Assembly: GCF_008271365.1 (NCBI RefSeq)
Contig: NZ_CP043430.1
Coordinates: 2,790,001-2,854,000 of the forward strand
Direction: 5' to 3'
Source of the DNA: Microbacterium sp. 1S1
GTDB lineage: Bacteria > Actinomycetota > Actinomycetes > Actinomycetales > Microbacteriaceae
Length of the DNA: 64,000 nucleotides
Each line of letters begins with the position of its first letter. Within the stretch, counting starts at the first letter, position 1. The notes beneath the pieces were generated by a model, which had not been told where the DNA came from, made no database searches, and saw only the letters and a list, made by a program, of their open reading frames with translations. Shown piece after piece: positions 35,498-45,096 of the stretch. Both the position numbers and the translations under genes were made by a program.

Positions 35498-35634
35498 GAG
35501 GCCACCTAATCAGGCAGGCCACAAACGGCATAGTGTTAACGCGTATCAACGCGTAGACCACTCAGAAACCGGCTGTTTTCGGTGAGTTTAAGGTGAGTTG
35601 GAGCCACTTACACATGAGTGCTCCAATAAGCAAA

Positions 35635-35673
35635 TGGCCCCCGATCCCTTGAAAACACTGGGATCGGGGGCCA
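35635..35673 (-). terminator. Island-supplied terminator for tRNA-Asn
   Basis: 14-bp perfect arms (35635-35648 and 35660-35673) with an 11-nt loop, directly downstream of the tRNA on the minus strand. It replaces the hairpin left at 15777-15812. The 354-bp gene-free stretch 35498-35851 contains this, attR and the tRNA. Confidence 0.75.
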
Positions 35674-35676
35674 CAT

Positions 35677-35715
35677 GTTGGCTCCCCGGCTTGGACTCGA
35701 ACCAAGAACCTGCCG
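35677..35715 (-). repeat. attR: 39-bp direct repeat within intact tRNA-Asn
   Basis: Identical to 15812-15850; lies in the 3' half of the tRNA. Integration here leaves the tRNA functional. Confidence 0.9.
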
Positions 35716-35754
35716 GTTAACAGCCGGCTGCTCTGCCAATTGAGCTACCGAGGA
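35679..35754 (-). tRNA. tRNA-Asn (GTT)
   Basis: 76-nt cloverleaf on the minus strand. The acceptor TCCTCGG pairs with CCGGGGA (one G-T pair). The anticodon loop CTGTTAA has anticodon GTT. The T-arm core GGTTCGAGTCC and an encoded CCA end are present. Its 3' half was supplied by the island. It is the integration site. Confidence 0.96.
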
Positions 35755-35851
35755 ATGTGCGCCGCTGTGCGGGCAACTCGTCAAGCTTAGCAAACTCCGG
35801 ACGCTTCTCGTGACACCGAGGCGCCTTCCGGCGCCGTCGGGCGTGTCGCGC

Positions 35852-36625
35852 TCAGCGGCGGGAATCCGACTCCGCGTTGGGCACCCAGAGCAGGTCCTTG
35901 CCCACCCCGCGCGCCACGACGTGGCCTCCGCGCAGCATGAGCGTCTCAGCGTTCAGCTCCCGGATGAAGTCCGCGTCGTTGGTGACCAACAGCGCCGCCA
36001 TCCCCTCTTCCTTGCGGCGCCGGGTGATGGCGTCGAACACCACAGGGCGCACCTCCAGATCGAGGTTCGCCAGGATCTCGTCCGCGATGAGCACGCGCGG
36101 CTCCAGCACGAACGAGCGAGCGATCGCGACGCGCTGACGCATGCCCGCGCTGAGCTCGTAAGGGAACTTCGTCGCGGTCCCGAGCGGCAGATGGAGCTCG
36201 TCCAGGAGGGTCGCCACGCGGATCGACAAGGCGCGCGTGTTGACGCGCCGCTCGCGGATGAGGATCGGTTCCGCGATGACCTCGTTGACCGTGAGCTGGG
36301 GCGGCAGGTCTGCCCCCGCACCCTGGGGCACGAACCCCGTGCGGTAGGTGAGGATGCGGTGCTTGCGACCGGGGCGACGGATGTCGACGCCGCACACCTG
36401 GGCGCTCCCGCCGACGACGCGCACTGAGGGATCGGTGGAGCCCGCGAGCGCCGCGACGAGCGTCGACTTACCGGATCCGGTGGGTCCCGCCACGCAGATC
36501 AGCCCGCCGGGCGCGAGCGAGAACGTCACGCCGTCGACGGCGCGATTGGGCGTGCCGTGACCGATCCGATCGATGACCAGATCGGAGCACTCGATCGCGT
36601 TCGAGGATTCGGGCGTGCGGGGCAT
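35852..36625 (-). CDS. ABC transporter ATP-binding protein
   Basis: 257-aa nucleotide-binding subunit. Walker A VAGPTGSGKSTLVAALAGS, signature YELSAGMRQRVAIARSF, and Walker B RVLIADEILANLDLE (acidic DE). The Q-loop is at GFVPQGAGADLP. It resembles dipeptide/nickel-type (Dpp/Opp) ATPases, but no permease or binding protein is adjacent, so the substrate and partners are unknown. It is the first chromosomal gene after the tRNA and lies just downstream of dnaG on the same strand. Confidence 0.85.
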   Translation of the reverse strand: MPRTPESSNAIECSDLVIDRIGHGTPNRAVDGVTFSLAPGGLICVAGPTGSGKSTLVAALAGSTDPSVRVVGGSAQVCGVDIRRPGRKHRILTYRTGFVPQGAGADLPPQLTVNEVIAEPILIRERRVNTRALSIRVATLLDELHLPLGTATKFPYELSAGMRQRVAIARSFVLEPRVLIADEILANLDLEVRPVVFDAITRRRKEEGMAALLVTNDADFIRELNAETLMLRGGHVVARGVGKDLLWVPNAESDSRR

Positions 36626-36661
36626 GTGTCCATCCTGCCGTCTCGTCCGCCGCCGTTCCGG

Positions 36662-38530
36662 TTACGACTCGGCGAAGAACCGCTGGCGCTCCACGTCGAT
36701 GTCCCGCAGCCGGACACGAAGCGCGCGCCCGCCGTCCGAGTCCGCGGGAACGCGCTGCACGGCTCCCAGCAGCTCCTGCTTCTCGTGCTCGAGCTGACGC
36801 AGCACCAGTCGACGCGCGAGATCGGTCGCGGATGCCACCGCCCCCGCCTCGTCCCGCGCCGGGAAGGGCGTCATCAGGAGCTCGCCGGCGAGGGAGCGGT
36901 AGGGCTCGCGCACACTGTTGACGGCATCGGTCACCCACCCGGGCCGGCTGTGGTCGGGCGCTGCGGCGACCGCCTGGCGCACCGCCTCGAGGGCCGGCGT
37001 GCGGAAGGGCTCGGACAAGGCCCTGGTCAACAGGGCGGCGTCGATCTGGTGGCCGTACTGCAGCGCGCCCATGAGGGCGTCGCGTTCCACGGCGACATCG
37101 CGCGATCGCGGCAGGCTGGCCAGCGTGACCGCGGCGACGACCGGGGCACCGGTGGTCGGATCGACACGCGGGGTGGTATCGCGGCGCGGGTGCGACGCAG
37201 CAGCCTGCGCCCCGCGGGCGGCGCGCTCGACCTCGCCGTGCACCTCGGTCGGGTCCATGCCGAGTCGACGAGCGAGCACCCGCTCGTAGCCCGGACGCAG
37301 CAGCCCATCCCGGATCTCGGCGACGATCGGTGCCGCGGCGCGGAGGGCACCGACCCGGCCCTCGACCGTGGCGAGGTCGAAGCCCGCGAGCTTGCGGTCG
37401 ATCGCGAACTCGAACATCGGCTGCTTCGCGTCCATGAGACCGCGCACCGCCGCGTCCCCGCGCTGCAAACGGAGATCGCACGGGTCGAGGCCGTCCGGCG
37501 CGACCGCGACGAAGGTCTGCGCGTTGAATCTGTTGTCTTCCGTGAACGCCCGCAGGGCGGCCTTCTGCCCCGCCTCGTCGCCGTCGAATGTGAACACCAC
37601 CTCGCCCGAGGCGTTGTCGTCGCCCATCACCCGGCGGAGCACCTTGATGTGCTCGGCGCCGAAGGCCGTGCCACACGTCGCGACCGCCGTCGTGAGGCCC
37701 GCGAGATGGCAGGCCATCACGTCGGTGTAGCCCTCGACGACCACCACACGGCGGGGATCGCCGCGGGAGATGTCGCGCTTGGCGAGATCGAGCCCGTAGA
37801 GCACCTGGGCCTTCTTGTAGATCGGAGTCTCAGGGGTGTTGAGGTACTTGGGACCCTGGTCGTCGTCGAAGAGCTTGCGTGCGCCGAAGCCGATGGTCTG
37901 CCCCGACACGTCGCGGATCGGCCAGACGAGGCGTCCACGGAACCGGTCGTACACGCCGCGCTGTCCCGTCGACACGAGGCCGGCCGTGCTCAGCTCCTCT
38001 CGTGTGAAGCCCTGCGCCGTGAGCGCCTTGAGCATGCCGTCCCAGCCTCGCGGCGCGAACCCGACGCCGAAGTGGGCCGCGGCACCGGCGTCGAAACCGC
38101 GCTCCCCCAGGAACCGACGCGCAGCCTCAGCGTCGGGCGAGAGAAGCTGGGAGCGGAAGAACTCCCCGGCCGCGGTGTTTGCCGCATACAGACGACTACG
38201 CCCGCTCGTCTCCGGCGCCGCACCCCCGTCCTCGTAGTGCAGTGTGTAACCGATACGGCCGGCGAGCCGCTCGACCGCCTCCGTGAAGCTCACGTGGTCC
38301 ATCGCGCGAAGGAACGAGTACACATCGCCCGACTCCCCACAGCCGAAGCAGTGGTAGTAGCCGACCTGCTGACGGACGTGGAAGCTCGGGCTCTTCTCGT
38401 CGTGGAACGGGCACAGCCCCTTGAGGGAACCGACTCCCGCGGATTTGAGGGCGACGCGCTCCCCCACGATGTCCGCGATGTTGGTACGAGCCTTGACCTC
38501 GTCGACGTCGGCCTGCCTGATGCGGGGCAT
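36662..38530 (-). CDS. dnaG: DNA primase
   Basis: 622-aa primase that makes RNA primers for replication. N-terminal CHC2 zinc finger: [15 protein letters not shown] and [16 protein letters not shown]. The TOPRIM core includes [17 protein letters not shown] and [19 protein letters not shown]. The C-terminal helicase-binding region ends QRFFAES. ATG 38530 overlaps the dgt stop as TGATG, so it is translationally coupled in a dusB-dgt-dnaG operon. Confidence 0.97.
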   Translation of the reverse strand: MPRIRQADVDEVKARTNIADIVGERVALKSAGVGSLKGLCPFHDEKSPSFHVRQQVGYYHCFGCGESGDVYSFLRAMDHVSFTEAVERLAGRIGYTLHYEDGGAAPETSGRSRLYAANTAAGEFFRSQLLSPDAEAARRFLGERGFDAGAAAHFGVGFAPRGWDGMLKALTAQGFTREELSTAGLVSTGQRGVYDRFRGRLVWPIRDVSGQTIGFGARKLFDDDQGPKYLNTPETPIYKKAQVLYGLDLAKRDISRGDPRRVVVVEGYTDVMACHLAGLTTAVATCGTAFGAEHIKVLRRVMGDDNASGEVVFTFDGDEAGQKAALRAFTEDNRFNAQTFVAVAPDGLDPCDLRLQRGDAAVRGLMDAKQPMFEFAIDRKLAGFDLATVEGRVGALRAAAPIVAEIRDGLLRPGYERVLARRLGMDPTEVHGEVERAARGAQAAASHPRRDTTPRVDPTTGAPVVAAVTLASLPRSRDVAVERDALMGALQYGHQIDAALLTRALSEPFRTPALEAVRQAVAAAPDHSRPGWVTDAVNSVREPYRSLAGELLMTPFPARDEAGAVASATDLARRLVLRQLEHEKQELLGAVQRVPADSDGGRALRVRLRDIDVERQRFFAES

Positions 38531-39915
38531 CAGCGCGCGCCTTCTGCGACGGGCCGCCTCTCGACGGGCGTGCGCGCGCCGGGGCGCGCATGACGCGGCG
38601 TCCAGATGCCGACCTCCGCCGGGTCGATCTCGCCGACCAGCCGGTTGTGCCAGTCAATCGCGCTCTGATCGGTCAGGCTCGCGATCTGATCGACGACCAC
38701 ACGCGCCCGCTCGGCATCGCTCTCCGCTGCGACGAAGTCCGCCGCGAACGCCGGTTCGAGCACATCGGCTCCGGCCGACCACAGGGTGTCGGTCGACCAG
38801 AGGGCGTCGGCCAAGCGCTTCAGCACACGGCGCTGCTCCTTGTAGACGCCCTTGCGCGCATCGATCGTGACGATGGCCTGACCCATGATGCCCTTGAGCA
38901 CCGCGATCTCGACCTCGACGACGCGGGGCACGATCACGTGCGCGTTGTAGCGGACCAGTCGGGTGCCGCCGAACGCCTCGCGCGTGGCCGAGACTGCGGC
39001 CCGTGCGAAGCGCCCGATGAGGTCGCTGGTGAGGTTCTTGAGCCGGGCGAGGTCTTGACGGGAGCGGTCGAACGACGCCAGCCACATCGGCTGCGAGGCG
39101 AGCCGGTAGAGGGCGTCGGCGAGCTCGTCGCGCGTGAAGTCGTAACCGACCCACTGCTGGATCCGGCTGAGCAGGGCATCGTGCGCCGCGGGGTCGGCGA
39201 GCTGTGCGACGTCGACGTAGCCGTTGACGATCGCGTCCTCGAAGTCGTGCACCGAGTAGGCGATGTCATCGGACAGGTCCATGATCTCGGCCTCGATGCA
39301 GCGCAGGCGGCCAGGAGCCCCCTCGCGCATCCACCGGAACACGGACTCGTCCTCCGGGTACACGCCGAACTTCAGTCGGCCGCCCGGGTCGGGGACGGGG
39401 CTGTCGACCGTCCACGGATACTTGCAGGTCGCGTCGAGACTCGCTCGCGTGAGGTTCAGACCGACGGAGGAGCCGTCGGCGTCGAGCACCTTCGCCTCCA
39501 GGCGAGTGAGGATGCGCAGGGACTGGGCGTTGCCCTCGAAGCCGCCGATCGCCTCGGCCCACTCGTTGAGCGCCCGCTCGCCATTGTGGCCGAAAGGAGG
39601 GTGACCGAGATCGTGACTCAGGCACGCGGTGTCCACGACGTCCGCCGAGACGCCGAGGGCCGCGGCGAGCTCTCGACCGACCTGGGCGACCTCGAGCGAA
39701 TGGGTCAGGCGGTTGCGGGCGAAATCGGCGGTGCTGGCGGGGCTGAGCACCTGCGTCTTCGCAGCGAGCCGTCGCAGCGCCGCGGAGTGCAGCACGCGAG
39801 CACGGTCACGAGCGAAATCGTCCCGTTCGGAACGATGCGTCTCCGCGAAGAAGCGCTCGGCGTCGCGAGGGTCATAGCCGTCGGCGCGTGCGCCGACCCT
39901 AGGGTCATCCGCCAC
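38530..39915 (-). CDS. dgt: Deoxyguanosinetriphosphate triphosphohydrolase family protein
   Basis: HD-domain dNTPase that releases triphosphate from dNTPs, placed as usual next to dnaG. HD residues are in [18 protein letters not shown] (first His) and [16 protein letters not shown] (His-Asp), with [18 protein letters not shown] (third Asp). The start is either GTG 39915 (461 aa) or GTG 39936 (468 aa); neither has a strong ribosome-binding site, and the shorter matches [16 protein letters not shown] as the natural beginning. The upstream dusB stop is at 39905. Confidence 0.93.
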   Translation of the reverse strand: MADDPRVGARADGYDPRDAERFFAETHRSERDDFARDRARVLHSAALRRLAAKTQVLSPASTADFARNRLTHSLEVAQVGRELAAALGVSADVVDTACLSHDLGHPPFGHNGERALNEWAEAIGGFEGNAQSLRILTRLEAKVLDADGSSVGLNLTRASLDATCKYPWTVDSPVPDPGGRLKFGVYPEDESVFRWMREGAPGRLRCIEAEIMDLSDDIAYSVHDFEDAIVNGYVDVAQLADPAAHDALLSRIQQWVGYDFTRDELADALYRLASQPMWLASFDRSRQDLARLKNLTSDLIGRFARAAVSATREAFGGTRLVRYNAHVIVPRVVEVEIAVLKGIMGQAIVTIDARKGVYKEQRRVLKRLADALWSTDTLWSAGADVLEPAFAADFVAAESDAERARVVVDQIASLTDQSAIDWHNRLVGEIDPAEVGIWTPRHARPGARTPVERRPVAEGAR

Positions 39916-41002
39916 TGTTCTCGATCTCCGCTCCACGCATCATCTCCGAGGCCGACGAGGCGATCTCGCGCGACTCCAGCCACTTCTCGGGAAGAGCTGT
40001 CTTCTTCGGGTGACCCGCGCGCCCCCGCTGCCCTTCGGCATCGGCGCCCGGATACGGGGCGGAACGGTCGAGCCGCCCGAGGAGGTCGTCGATCTCCTGC
40101 AGGCTCGACGCCGTCGCGAGCCCCGTCCGGATATCGCCGCCCACCGGGTACCCCTTGAAGTACCACGAGACGTGCTTGCGGATGTCGCGGCAGCCGCGGT
40201 CCTCGTCCTCGAAGAACTCGACGAGCAGCTCGGCGTGACGGCGGAACGCGTCGGCGACGAAGCCGAGGGTCGCGTCGACCGTCTTGCCCTCTCCCCCGAA
40301 GGCGAGAGCCAGCTGTCCGAACAGCCACGGCCGTCCGAGGCAGCCGCGGCCGACGACGACGCCGTCGCAGTCGGTCTCCGCCATCATGCGAACCGCGTCG
40401 TCCGCCGACCAGATGTCGCCATTGCCGAGGACCGGAATGCTGGTCACCGCCTGCTTGAGCTCGCCGATGGCGTTCCAGTCGGCGTGCCCGGAGTAGAACT
40501 CGCTCGCGGTGCGGGCGTGCAGCGCGACGGCGGCGGCTCCGGCGTCCTCCGCGGCACGGCCGGCGTCGAGGAACGTGAGGTGGTCGCGGTCGATGCCCTT
40601 GCGCATCTTCACTGTGAGGGGGATGTCGCCGGCGGCCTTGACCGCCTGGTCGACGATGTCGGCGAAGAGCTTCGACTTCCACGGCAGGGCCGCGCCCCCG
40701 CCCTTGCGGGTCACCTTGGGGACCGGACAGCCGAAATTGAGGTCGATGTGGTCGGCGTGGTCCTCCGCGACGATGATGCGGACGGCCTCCGCGATGGTCT
40801 TCGGGTCGACGCCGTAGAGCTGGATGGACCGCGGCGTCTCCGACTCGTGGTGCCGGATCAGCCGCATGGTCGTCTCATTGCGCTCGACGAGGGCGCGCGA
40901 CGTGATCATCTCGCTGACATAGAGCCCGGCCCCGTACTCGCGACACAGACGCCGGAAGGCCGTATTGGTGATGCCGGCCATGGGCGCGAGGACGACCGGC
41001 AC
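39905..41002 (-). CDS. dusB: tRNA-dihydrouridine synthase B, N-terminus frameshifted
   Basis: FMN enzyme reducing uridine to dihydrouridine in tRNA. Key motifs: VVLAPMAGITNTAFRRLCRE, HIDLNFGCPVPKVTRKGGGA (active-site Cys), LTVKMRKGIDRDHLTFL and VVGRGCLGRPWLFGQLA. The intact frame opens at GTG 41002 (365 aa). A better start, ATG 41060, reads MTVATAPRPPP and then leaves frame. Removing one C from the C runs at 41029-41044 (G runs on the + strand) would give MTVATAPRPPLRIGPIDLDV, joining the conserved sequence. Either the frame is broken near the N-terminus or the run is miscalled. The 365-aa product still has all catalytic motifs. Confidence 0.92.
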   Translation of the reverse strand: MPVVLAPMAGITNTAFRRLCREYGAGLYVSEMITSRALVERNETTMRLIRHHESETPRSIQLYGVDPKTIAEAVRIIVAEDHADHIDLNFGCPVPKVTRKGGGAALPWKSKLFADIVDQAVKAAGDIPLTVKMRKGIDRDHLTFLDAGRAAEDAGAAAVALHARTASEFYSGHADWNAIGELKQAVTSIPVLGNGDIWSADDAVRMMAETDCDGVVVGRGCLGRPWLFGQLALAFGGEGKTVDATLGFVADAFRRHAELLVEFFEDEDRGCRDIRKHVSWYFKGYPVGGDIRTGLATASSLQEIDDLLGRLDRSAPYPGADAEGQRGRAGHPKKTALPEKWLESREIASSASEMMRGAEIENSGG

Positions 41003-41119
41003 GTCGAGGTCGATCGGACCGATGCGGAGGGGGCGGGCGGGGGGCGGTGGCGACAGTCATGGCGTGTCCATTCTCCCAGACCCGGGGCCGGTGGGGATGC
41101 GGCGACCTAAGCTGTGCAT

Positions 41120-41614
41120 ATGACCGATTCCGCGCTCCGTTCCATCCCCTTCACCGACGCCCAGGGCCAGGAGAAGACCCTGGACGATCTGGGAGCCGAC
41201 GTGGTGCTCGTGGTGAACGTCGCCTCCAAGTGCGGCCTGACGCCCCAGTATGAGCAGTTGGAGGAACTGCAACGCCGGTTCGGTGACCGTGGCTTCACCG
41301 TGGTCGGGTTCCCCTGCAACCAGTTCTTCGGTCAGGAGCCCGGTTCGGTCGAGGAGATCCTCGAGTTCTGCTCGACGACGTATGGCGTCTCGTTCCCGGT
41401 CAATGACAAGGTCAAGGTCAACGGCCGGAACGCCGCCGAGCTCTACAAGGCGCTGAAGGAGACGCCGGACGCGGGGGGCAAGGCCGGCCGCGTGGAGTGG
41501 AACTTCGAGAAGTTCCTCGTCCTGCCGGACGGTGAGGTGCTCCGCTTCCGACCGAAGCAGAAGCCGGACGCACCGGAGATCGTCGAGGCGATCGAGGCCG
41601 CGCTCATCCGCTGA
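41120..41614 (+). CDS. Glutathione-peroxidase-family thiol peroxidase
   Basis: 164 aa. Peroxidatic Cys in NVASKCGLTPQYEQLEELQ; second Cys motif GFPCNQFFGQEPGS; and WNFEKFLVLPDGEVLRF, carrying the Trp and Asn of the catalytic tetrad. It is a Cys, not selenocysteine, enzyme. Actinobacterial members usually take electrons from thioredoxin. ATG 41120; an in-frame ATG two codons earlier is also possible. Divergent from dusB. Confidence 0.92.
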   Translation: MTDSALRSIPFTDAQGQEKTLDDLGADVVLVVNVASKCGLTPQYEQLEELQRRFGDRGFTVVGFPCNQFFGQEPGSVEEILEFCSTTYGVSFPVNDKVKVNGRNAAELYKALKETPDAGGKAGRVEWNFEKFLVLPDGEVLRFRPKQKPDAPEIVEAIEAALIR

Positions 41615-41759
41615 GCGCCGTTCACCTCCGCGTCACGCGCGCGCGGCCGTCGCAGACCCGTCGACGCGGGCCTCGTTCATCTTCCGGTCTCCCCGTCGAC
41701 ATCTGGCGTCCCTAGTCTCGCCCGCGGCGATATCCGCCCGAAGACGAAGGAGACCACGC

Positions 41760-42955
41760 ATGCCCGACCGACTGCCGATCAGCCGGCGAACCGTCCTCAC
41801 CGCGGGAGCGCTCGGTGCGCTCGGCACCGCCCTCCCCTCGGAACGGCCCCCGCCGCCGCGGCGACCGTTCCGGCATCTCCCGGAGCGGCACAGGCGCGGA
41901 ACCTGCGCTTTCGTGCGGACGGCACCTTCAAGGTCGTCCAGTTCAACGACACCCAGGACGATGAACTCACCGATCGCCGCACCGTCGAGCTCATGGAGAA
42001 GGTGCTCGACCAGGAGAAGCCGGACTTCGTGGTCATCAACGGCGACGTCATCACCGGGGGGTGCGAGACCAGGCTGGCGGTGAAGCAGGCGATCAACAAC
42101 GTCGTCATGCCGATGGAGTCCCGCCGCATCCCGTGGGCCGTCACCTACGGCAATCACGACGAGGACTCACTGCCTCAGTCGGGCGTCGACGAGGCGGGGA
42201 TGCTGAAGATCTACCGCTCCTACGAATACAACGTCAACGCCGAGAACACGCGGGGTGTGACGGGCACGAGCAACACGATCGTCACGATCGGCTCCGCCGC
42301 GAAGAGGAACCGCGAAGCCTTCGCGTTGTGGCTGATGGACTCCGGCCGGTATGCGCCCGACGCCATCGACGGCCAGGACTTCGCCGGCTATCCCGCGTGG
42401 GACTGGCTGCGCATGGACCAGGTGGCCTGGTACCGCGACCAGTCGCAGCGGCTGGAGCAGAAGCGCGGCCGCAAGATCCCCGGCCTCATGTTCCTCCACA
42501 TCGCGCTGTGGGAGCACCGCTTCATGTGGTGGGGAGGGGTGGATACGCGCACAGCGGCCGACGCCGCGCGCGGCAAGGCTCGGCACGGCATCGTCGGTGA
42601 ACGCAACGAGGACGAATGCCCCGGCCCGTTCAACTCGGGGATGTTCAACGCGATCCTCGAGCGCGGCGACGTGAAGGGCGTGTTCGTCGGGCACGACCAC
42701 ATCAACGACTACGTGGGCGACTACTACGGTGTGATGCTGGGCTACGCCCCCGGTACCGGCTTCGGCGCGTACGGCCTCGCCGGCGCCGAGCGCAACCGCA
42801 TGCGCGGCGGTCGGGTCTTCGAGCTGAAGGAGACCGGCGACGAGGTCGCCATCGCCACACGTGTCGTCTACGCCAGAGACCTCGGCATCGACCTGACCGC
42901 GAACGACCAGCCGATGGAACCGCTCCCCCTGGGCCCGCGTCAGCAGCGCATCTGA
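41760..42955 (+). CDS. Secreted metallophosphoesterase, frameshifted in the signal region
   Basis: Calcineurin-like phosphoesterase. Metal-binding motifs: VVQFNDTQDDELTDRR, VVINGDVITGG, AVTYGNHDEDS and GVFVGHDHINDYVG. ATG 41760 begins MPDRLPISRRTVLTAGALGA, a Tat signal with the twin Arg. That frame runs on as proline/arginine-rich nonsense, while the mature enzyme lies in another frame preceded by APAAAATVPASPGAAQARN, a typical signal-peptide end. One missing base at about 41828-41840, in a CCCTCCCCTC run, explains it. The first ATG of the downstream frame is 41993, inside the enzyme domain. Resembles purple acid phosphatase-like proteins; substrate unknown. Confidence 0.85.
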
Positions 42956-42969
42956 GCCTCGGCAACAGA

Positions 42970-43002
42970 ACGGCGGGGACCCCGCCCCAGGGTCCCCGCC
43001 GT
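42970..43002. terminator. Hairpin terminator
   Basis: 12-bp perfect arms (42970-42981 and 42991-43002) between the convergent phosphoesterase and DsbA-family genes; probably serves both. Confidence 0.75.
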
Positions 43003-43017
43003 CGTCTGTCGGTGCGG

Positions 43018-43692
43018 TCAGGCCTCGACGGCCGCGTCGCGCTGCGCCCAGAGGTCGCGGATCACGTTCTCGAACGCCGCCGGCGGCTGAGCCCCGCTGA
43101 TGCCGTACTGTCCGTCGACGACGAAGAACGGCACGCCCTGGATTCCGTAAGCGCGAGCCTGCGCCTGGTCCTGCCGCACGTCCGGAAGGTACTGGTCGCT
43201 CTCCAGTGCGGCGCGGGCTCGGTCGGCGTCGAGACCGACCTCGGACGCGAGGGCCACGAGGTCGTCGATGCGCCCGACGTGCTTGCCCTCGGTGAAGTAG
43301 GCGGACATCAGCCGCTCCTCCATCTCGTGCTGACGACCCTCGGCCTTCGCGAAGTGCAGCAGCTCGTGCGCCTTCACGGTGTTCGTGTGCTGCAGGAGGT
43401 CGAACCGGTACTGCAGGCCCGCGTTCGCGGCGACGTTCGTGACGTTGGCGAGCATCTGCTCGACCTGCGTGCGCGGCATCCCCTTGTGCCCGGAGAGGAA
43501 GTCGATCTCGTCGCCGTCGAAGTCGACCGGGGTGTCCGGGGAGAGCTCGAAGGAGTGGAAGGTGACCGTGACCTGCGGAGCGTCCTCGTCGGCCGCGACC
43601 GCTTCGAGACCCTTCTCGAGGTTGCGCTTGCCGATGTAGCACCAGGGGCAGGCGATGTCGGACCAGATGTCGATGGAGATGGGTTCAGTCAC
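43018..43692 (-). CDS. DsbA-family thiol oxidoreductase (FrnE-like)
   Basis: 224 aa from GTG 43692 (MTEPISIDIWSDIACPWCYI), or 229 aa from GTG 43707. The thioredoxin-fold active site CPWC is near residue 15. GIQGVPFFVVDGQYGISGAQ holds the cis-proline. No signal peptide, so it is a cytoplasmic DsbA/FrnE-type protein. Substrate unknown; relatives act in oxidative stress or polyketide biosynthesis. Divergent from the kinase-like gene. Confidence 0.9.
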   Translation of the reverse strand: MTEPISIDIWSDIACPWCYIGKRNLEKGLEAVAADEDAPQVTVTFHSFELSPDTPVDFDGDEIDFLSGHKGMPRTQVEQMLANVTNVAANAGLQYRFDLLQHTNTVKAHELLHFAKAEGRQHEMEERLMSAYFTEGKHVGRIDDLVALASEVGLDADRARAALESDQYLPDVRQDQAQARAYGIQGVPFFVVDGQYGISGAQPPAAFENVIRDLWAQRDAAVEA

Positions 43693-43744
43693 ACCGTGAT
43701 CAACCACTCGGGCGTCCGACGTATTCCGTCAGTAGAATCCTCGG

Positions 43745-44353
43745 ATGCTCTCCGCCGACGATCCCCTGCCCTTCCGGCCCGCTCGGGTGCTCGTCGCGGG
43801 CGTCACCGGGTCGGGGAAGACGACTCTGTCCCGACGGCTCGCCGCCCTCTGGGACCTCCGTCACGTGGAGATCGACGGCCTGTTCCACGGCCCGGACTGG
43901 ACCCCGCGGGCGGAGTTCCTCGACGACGTGCGCGCCTTCGCCGCGGAGGAGCGCTGGGTGACCGAGTGGCAGTACACGAGCAAGGGCACCGACGAGATCC
44001 TGACCCCGAGGGCGCAGCTCGCGCTCTGGCTCGACTACCCGTACCGCGTGGTGCGGTCGCGTCTGCTCCGGCGCACCCTCAGCCGCAGCATCCTCCGCAC
44101 CCGGATGTGGAACGGCAACGTCGAGAAGCCGATCTGGCGGATGCTGGGGGCCCCGCCGGAGGAGAGCATCCTGGCCTGGCAGACGAAGACGCTGCGAACC
44201 TGGTCCGAGCGCTTTCCCGCGGTGCAGGAGCGCTTCCCCCACCTCACGATCGTGCGGCTGACGCATCCGCGCGAGACGGAGCGCTGGCTGCGGGCTCAGG
44301 CCGAGGTCGGGGTGTCCACGGCGCCGCCGAAGCGTCGGTCGCGGGAGAGGTAG
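43745..44353 (+). CDS. P-loop NTPase, adenylate-kinase/topology-modulator-like
   Basis: 202 aa. Walker [21 protein letters not shown] at about residues 15-34; [16 protein letters not shown] and [20 protein letters not shown] fit the small P-loop family annotated as AAA family ATPase or FlaR-like DNA topology modulation protein. Substrate unknown. Its last 58 bp overlap the convergent uppS 3' end in antisense. Confidence 0.8.
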   Translation: MLSADDPLPFRPARVLVAGVTGSGKTTLSRRLAALWDLRHVEIDGLFHGPDWTPRAEFLDDVRAFAAEERWVTEWQYTSKGTDEILTPRAQLALWLDYPYRVVRSRLLRRTLSRSILRTRMWNGNVEKPIWRMLGAPPEESILAWQTKTLRTWSERFPAVQERFPHLTIVRLTHPRETERWLRAQAEVGVSTAPPKRRSRER

Positions 44354-45096
44354 ACCCCGATCGCGCGCCAGAGCTCCTCGCGCGAGAAGTCCGGCCACAG
44401 GGTGTCGAGGAACACCATCTCGGCGTAGGCCGACTGCCACAGCAGGAAGTTGGAGGTGCGCTGCTCCCCCGAGCTGCGCAGGAACAGGTCCACGTCCGGC
44501 ATGTCGGGCACGTAGAGGTGACGACGGATCATCTTCTCGCTGATCGCGTTGGGCTTCACCCGCCCGACGGCGACATCGGCCGCGATGGCCCGCATCGCGT
44601 CGACGAGCTCGACCCGACCGCCGTAGTTCACGCACATGGTGAGGGTGAGCACGTCGTTGTCGCGGGTGAGCTGCTCGGCGTACTGCAGCTCCCTGATGAC
44701 GCTCCCCCAGAGCCGCGGCTTCCGCCCGGCCCACCGCACGCGCACCCCCCACTCGTTGAGCTGATCGCGACGGCGGTGCAGCACATCGCGGTTGTACCCC
44801 ATGAGGAAACGGACCTCCTCCGGAGAGCGCGCCCAGTTCTCCGTGGAGAACGCATAGACCGAGAGGTGCTTCACGCCGGCCTGGATCGCTCCGGCCACGA
44901 CGTCGAGCAGCACCTCCTCCCCCGCCTTGTGCCCTTCGATGCGGTTGAGACCGCGCCGGTTGGCCCAGCGGCCGTTGCCGTCCATGACGATCGCGACATG
45001 TTCGGGCACCGCGGGGAAGGCCGGCGGATACACGCCGGTCCAGTCGAGCGGCCGGTAGGCCACGGCGTCCTTGTGCGTGTAGGGCTTCGGGCTCAC
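44296..45096 (-). CDS. uppS: Isoprenyl (undecaprenyl) diphosphate synthase
   Basis: Cis-prenyltransferase that makes the lipid carrier for cell-wall synthesis. 266 aa from GTG 45096, which overlaps the recO stop (GTGA). Motifs: [20 protein letters not shown] (catalytic Asp), [20 protein letters not shown], and [20 protein letters not shown] near the C-terminus. A longer frame upstream lies within recO and is not coding. The recO-uppS pair is standard in actinobacteria. Confidence 0.95.
   Translation of the reverse strand: MSPKPYTHKDAVAYRPLDWTGVYPPAFPAVPEHVAIVMDGNGRWANRRGLNRIEGHKAGEEVLLDVVAGAIQAGVKHLSVYAFSTENWARSPEEVRFLMGYNRDVLHRRRDQLNEWGVRVRWAGRKPRLWGSVIRELQYAEQLTRDNDVLTLTMCVNYGGRVELVDAMRAIAADVAVGRVKPNAISEKMIRRHLYVPDMPDVDLFLRSSGEQRTSNFLLWQSAYAEMVFLDTLWPDFSREELWRAIGVYLSRDRRFGGAVDTPTSA

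Larger units (their letters stand above)
15812..35715. mobile_element. Genomic island integrated in tRNA-Asn, carrying type 1 BREX
   Basis: The boundaries are two direct copies of a 39-bp sequence: the orphan 3' part of tRNA-Asn at 15812-15850 and the matching part of the intact tRNA at 35677-35715. Outside are housekeeping genes; inside are defence genes, a tyrosine recombinase and excisionase-like proteins. The layout is the classic outcome of site-specific integration into a tRNA 3' end, the element restoring the gene it disrupted. Unusually, the only integrase-type gene lies mid-island inside the BREX operon and is frameshifted, not next to an att site. The island looks visibly less GC-rich than its flanks; I did not compute values. 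Confidence 0.88.

Noticed and set aside
15851..35676. CRISPR array in the defence island
   Set aside because: No regularly spaced repeats were found; the repeats present are the att copies, the pglX inverted arms and short direct repeats.
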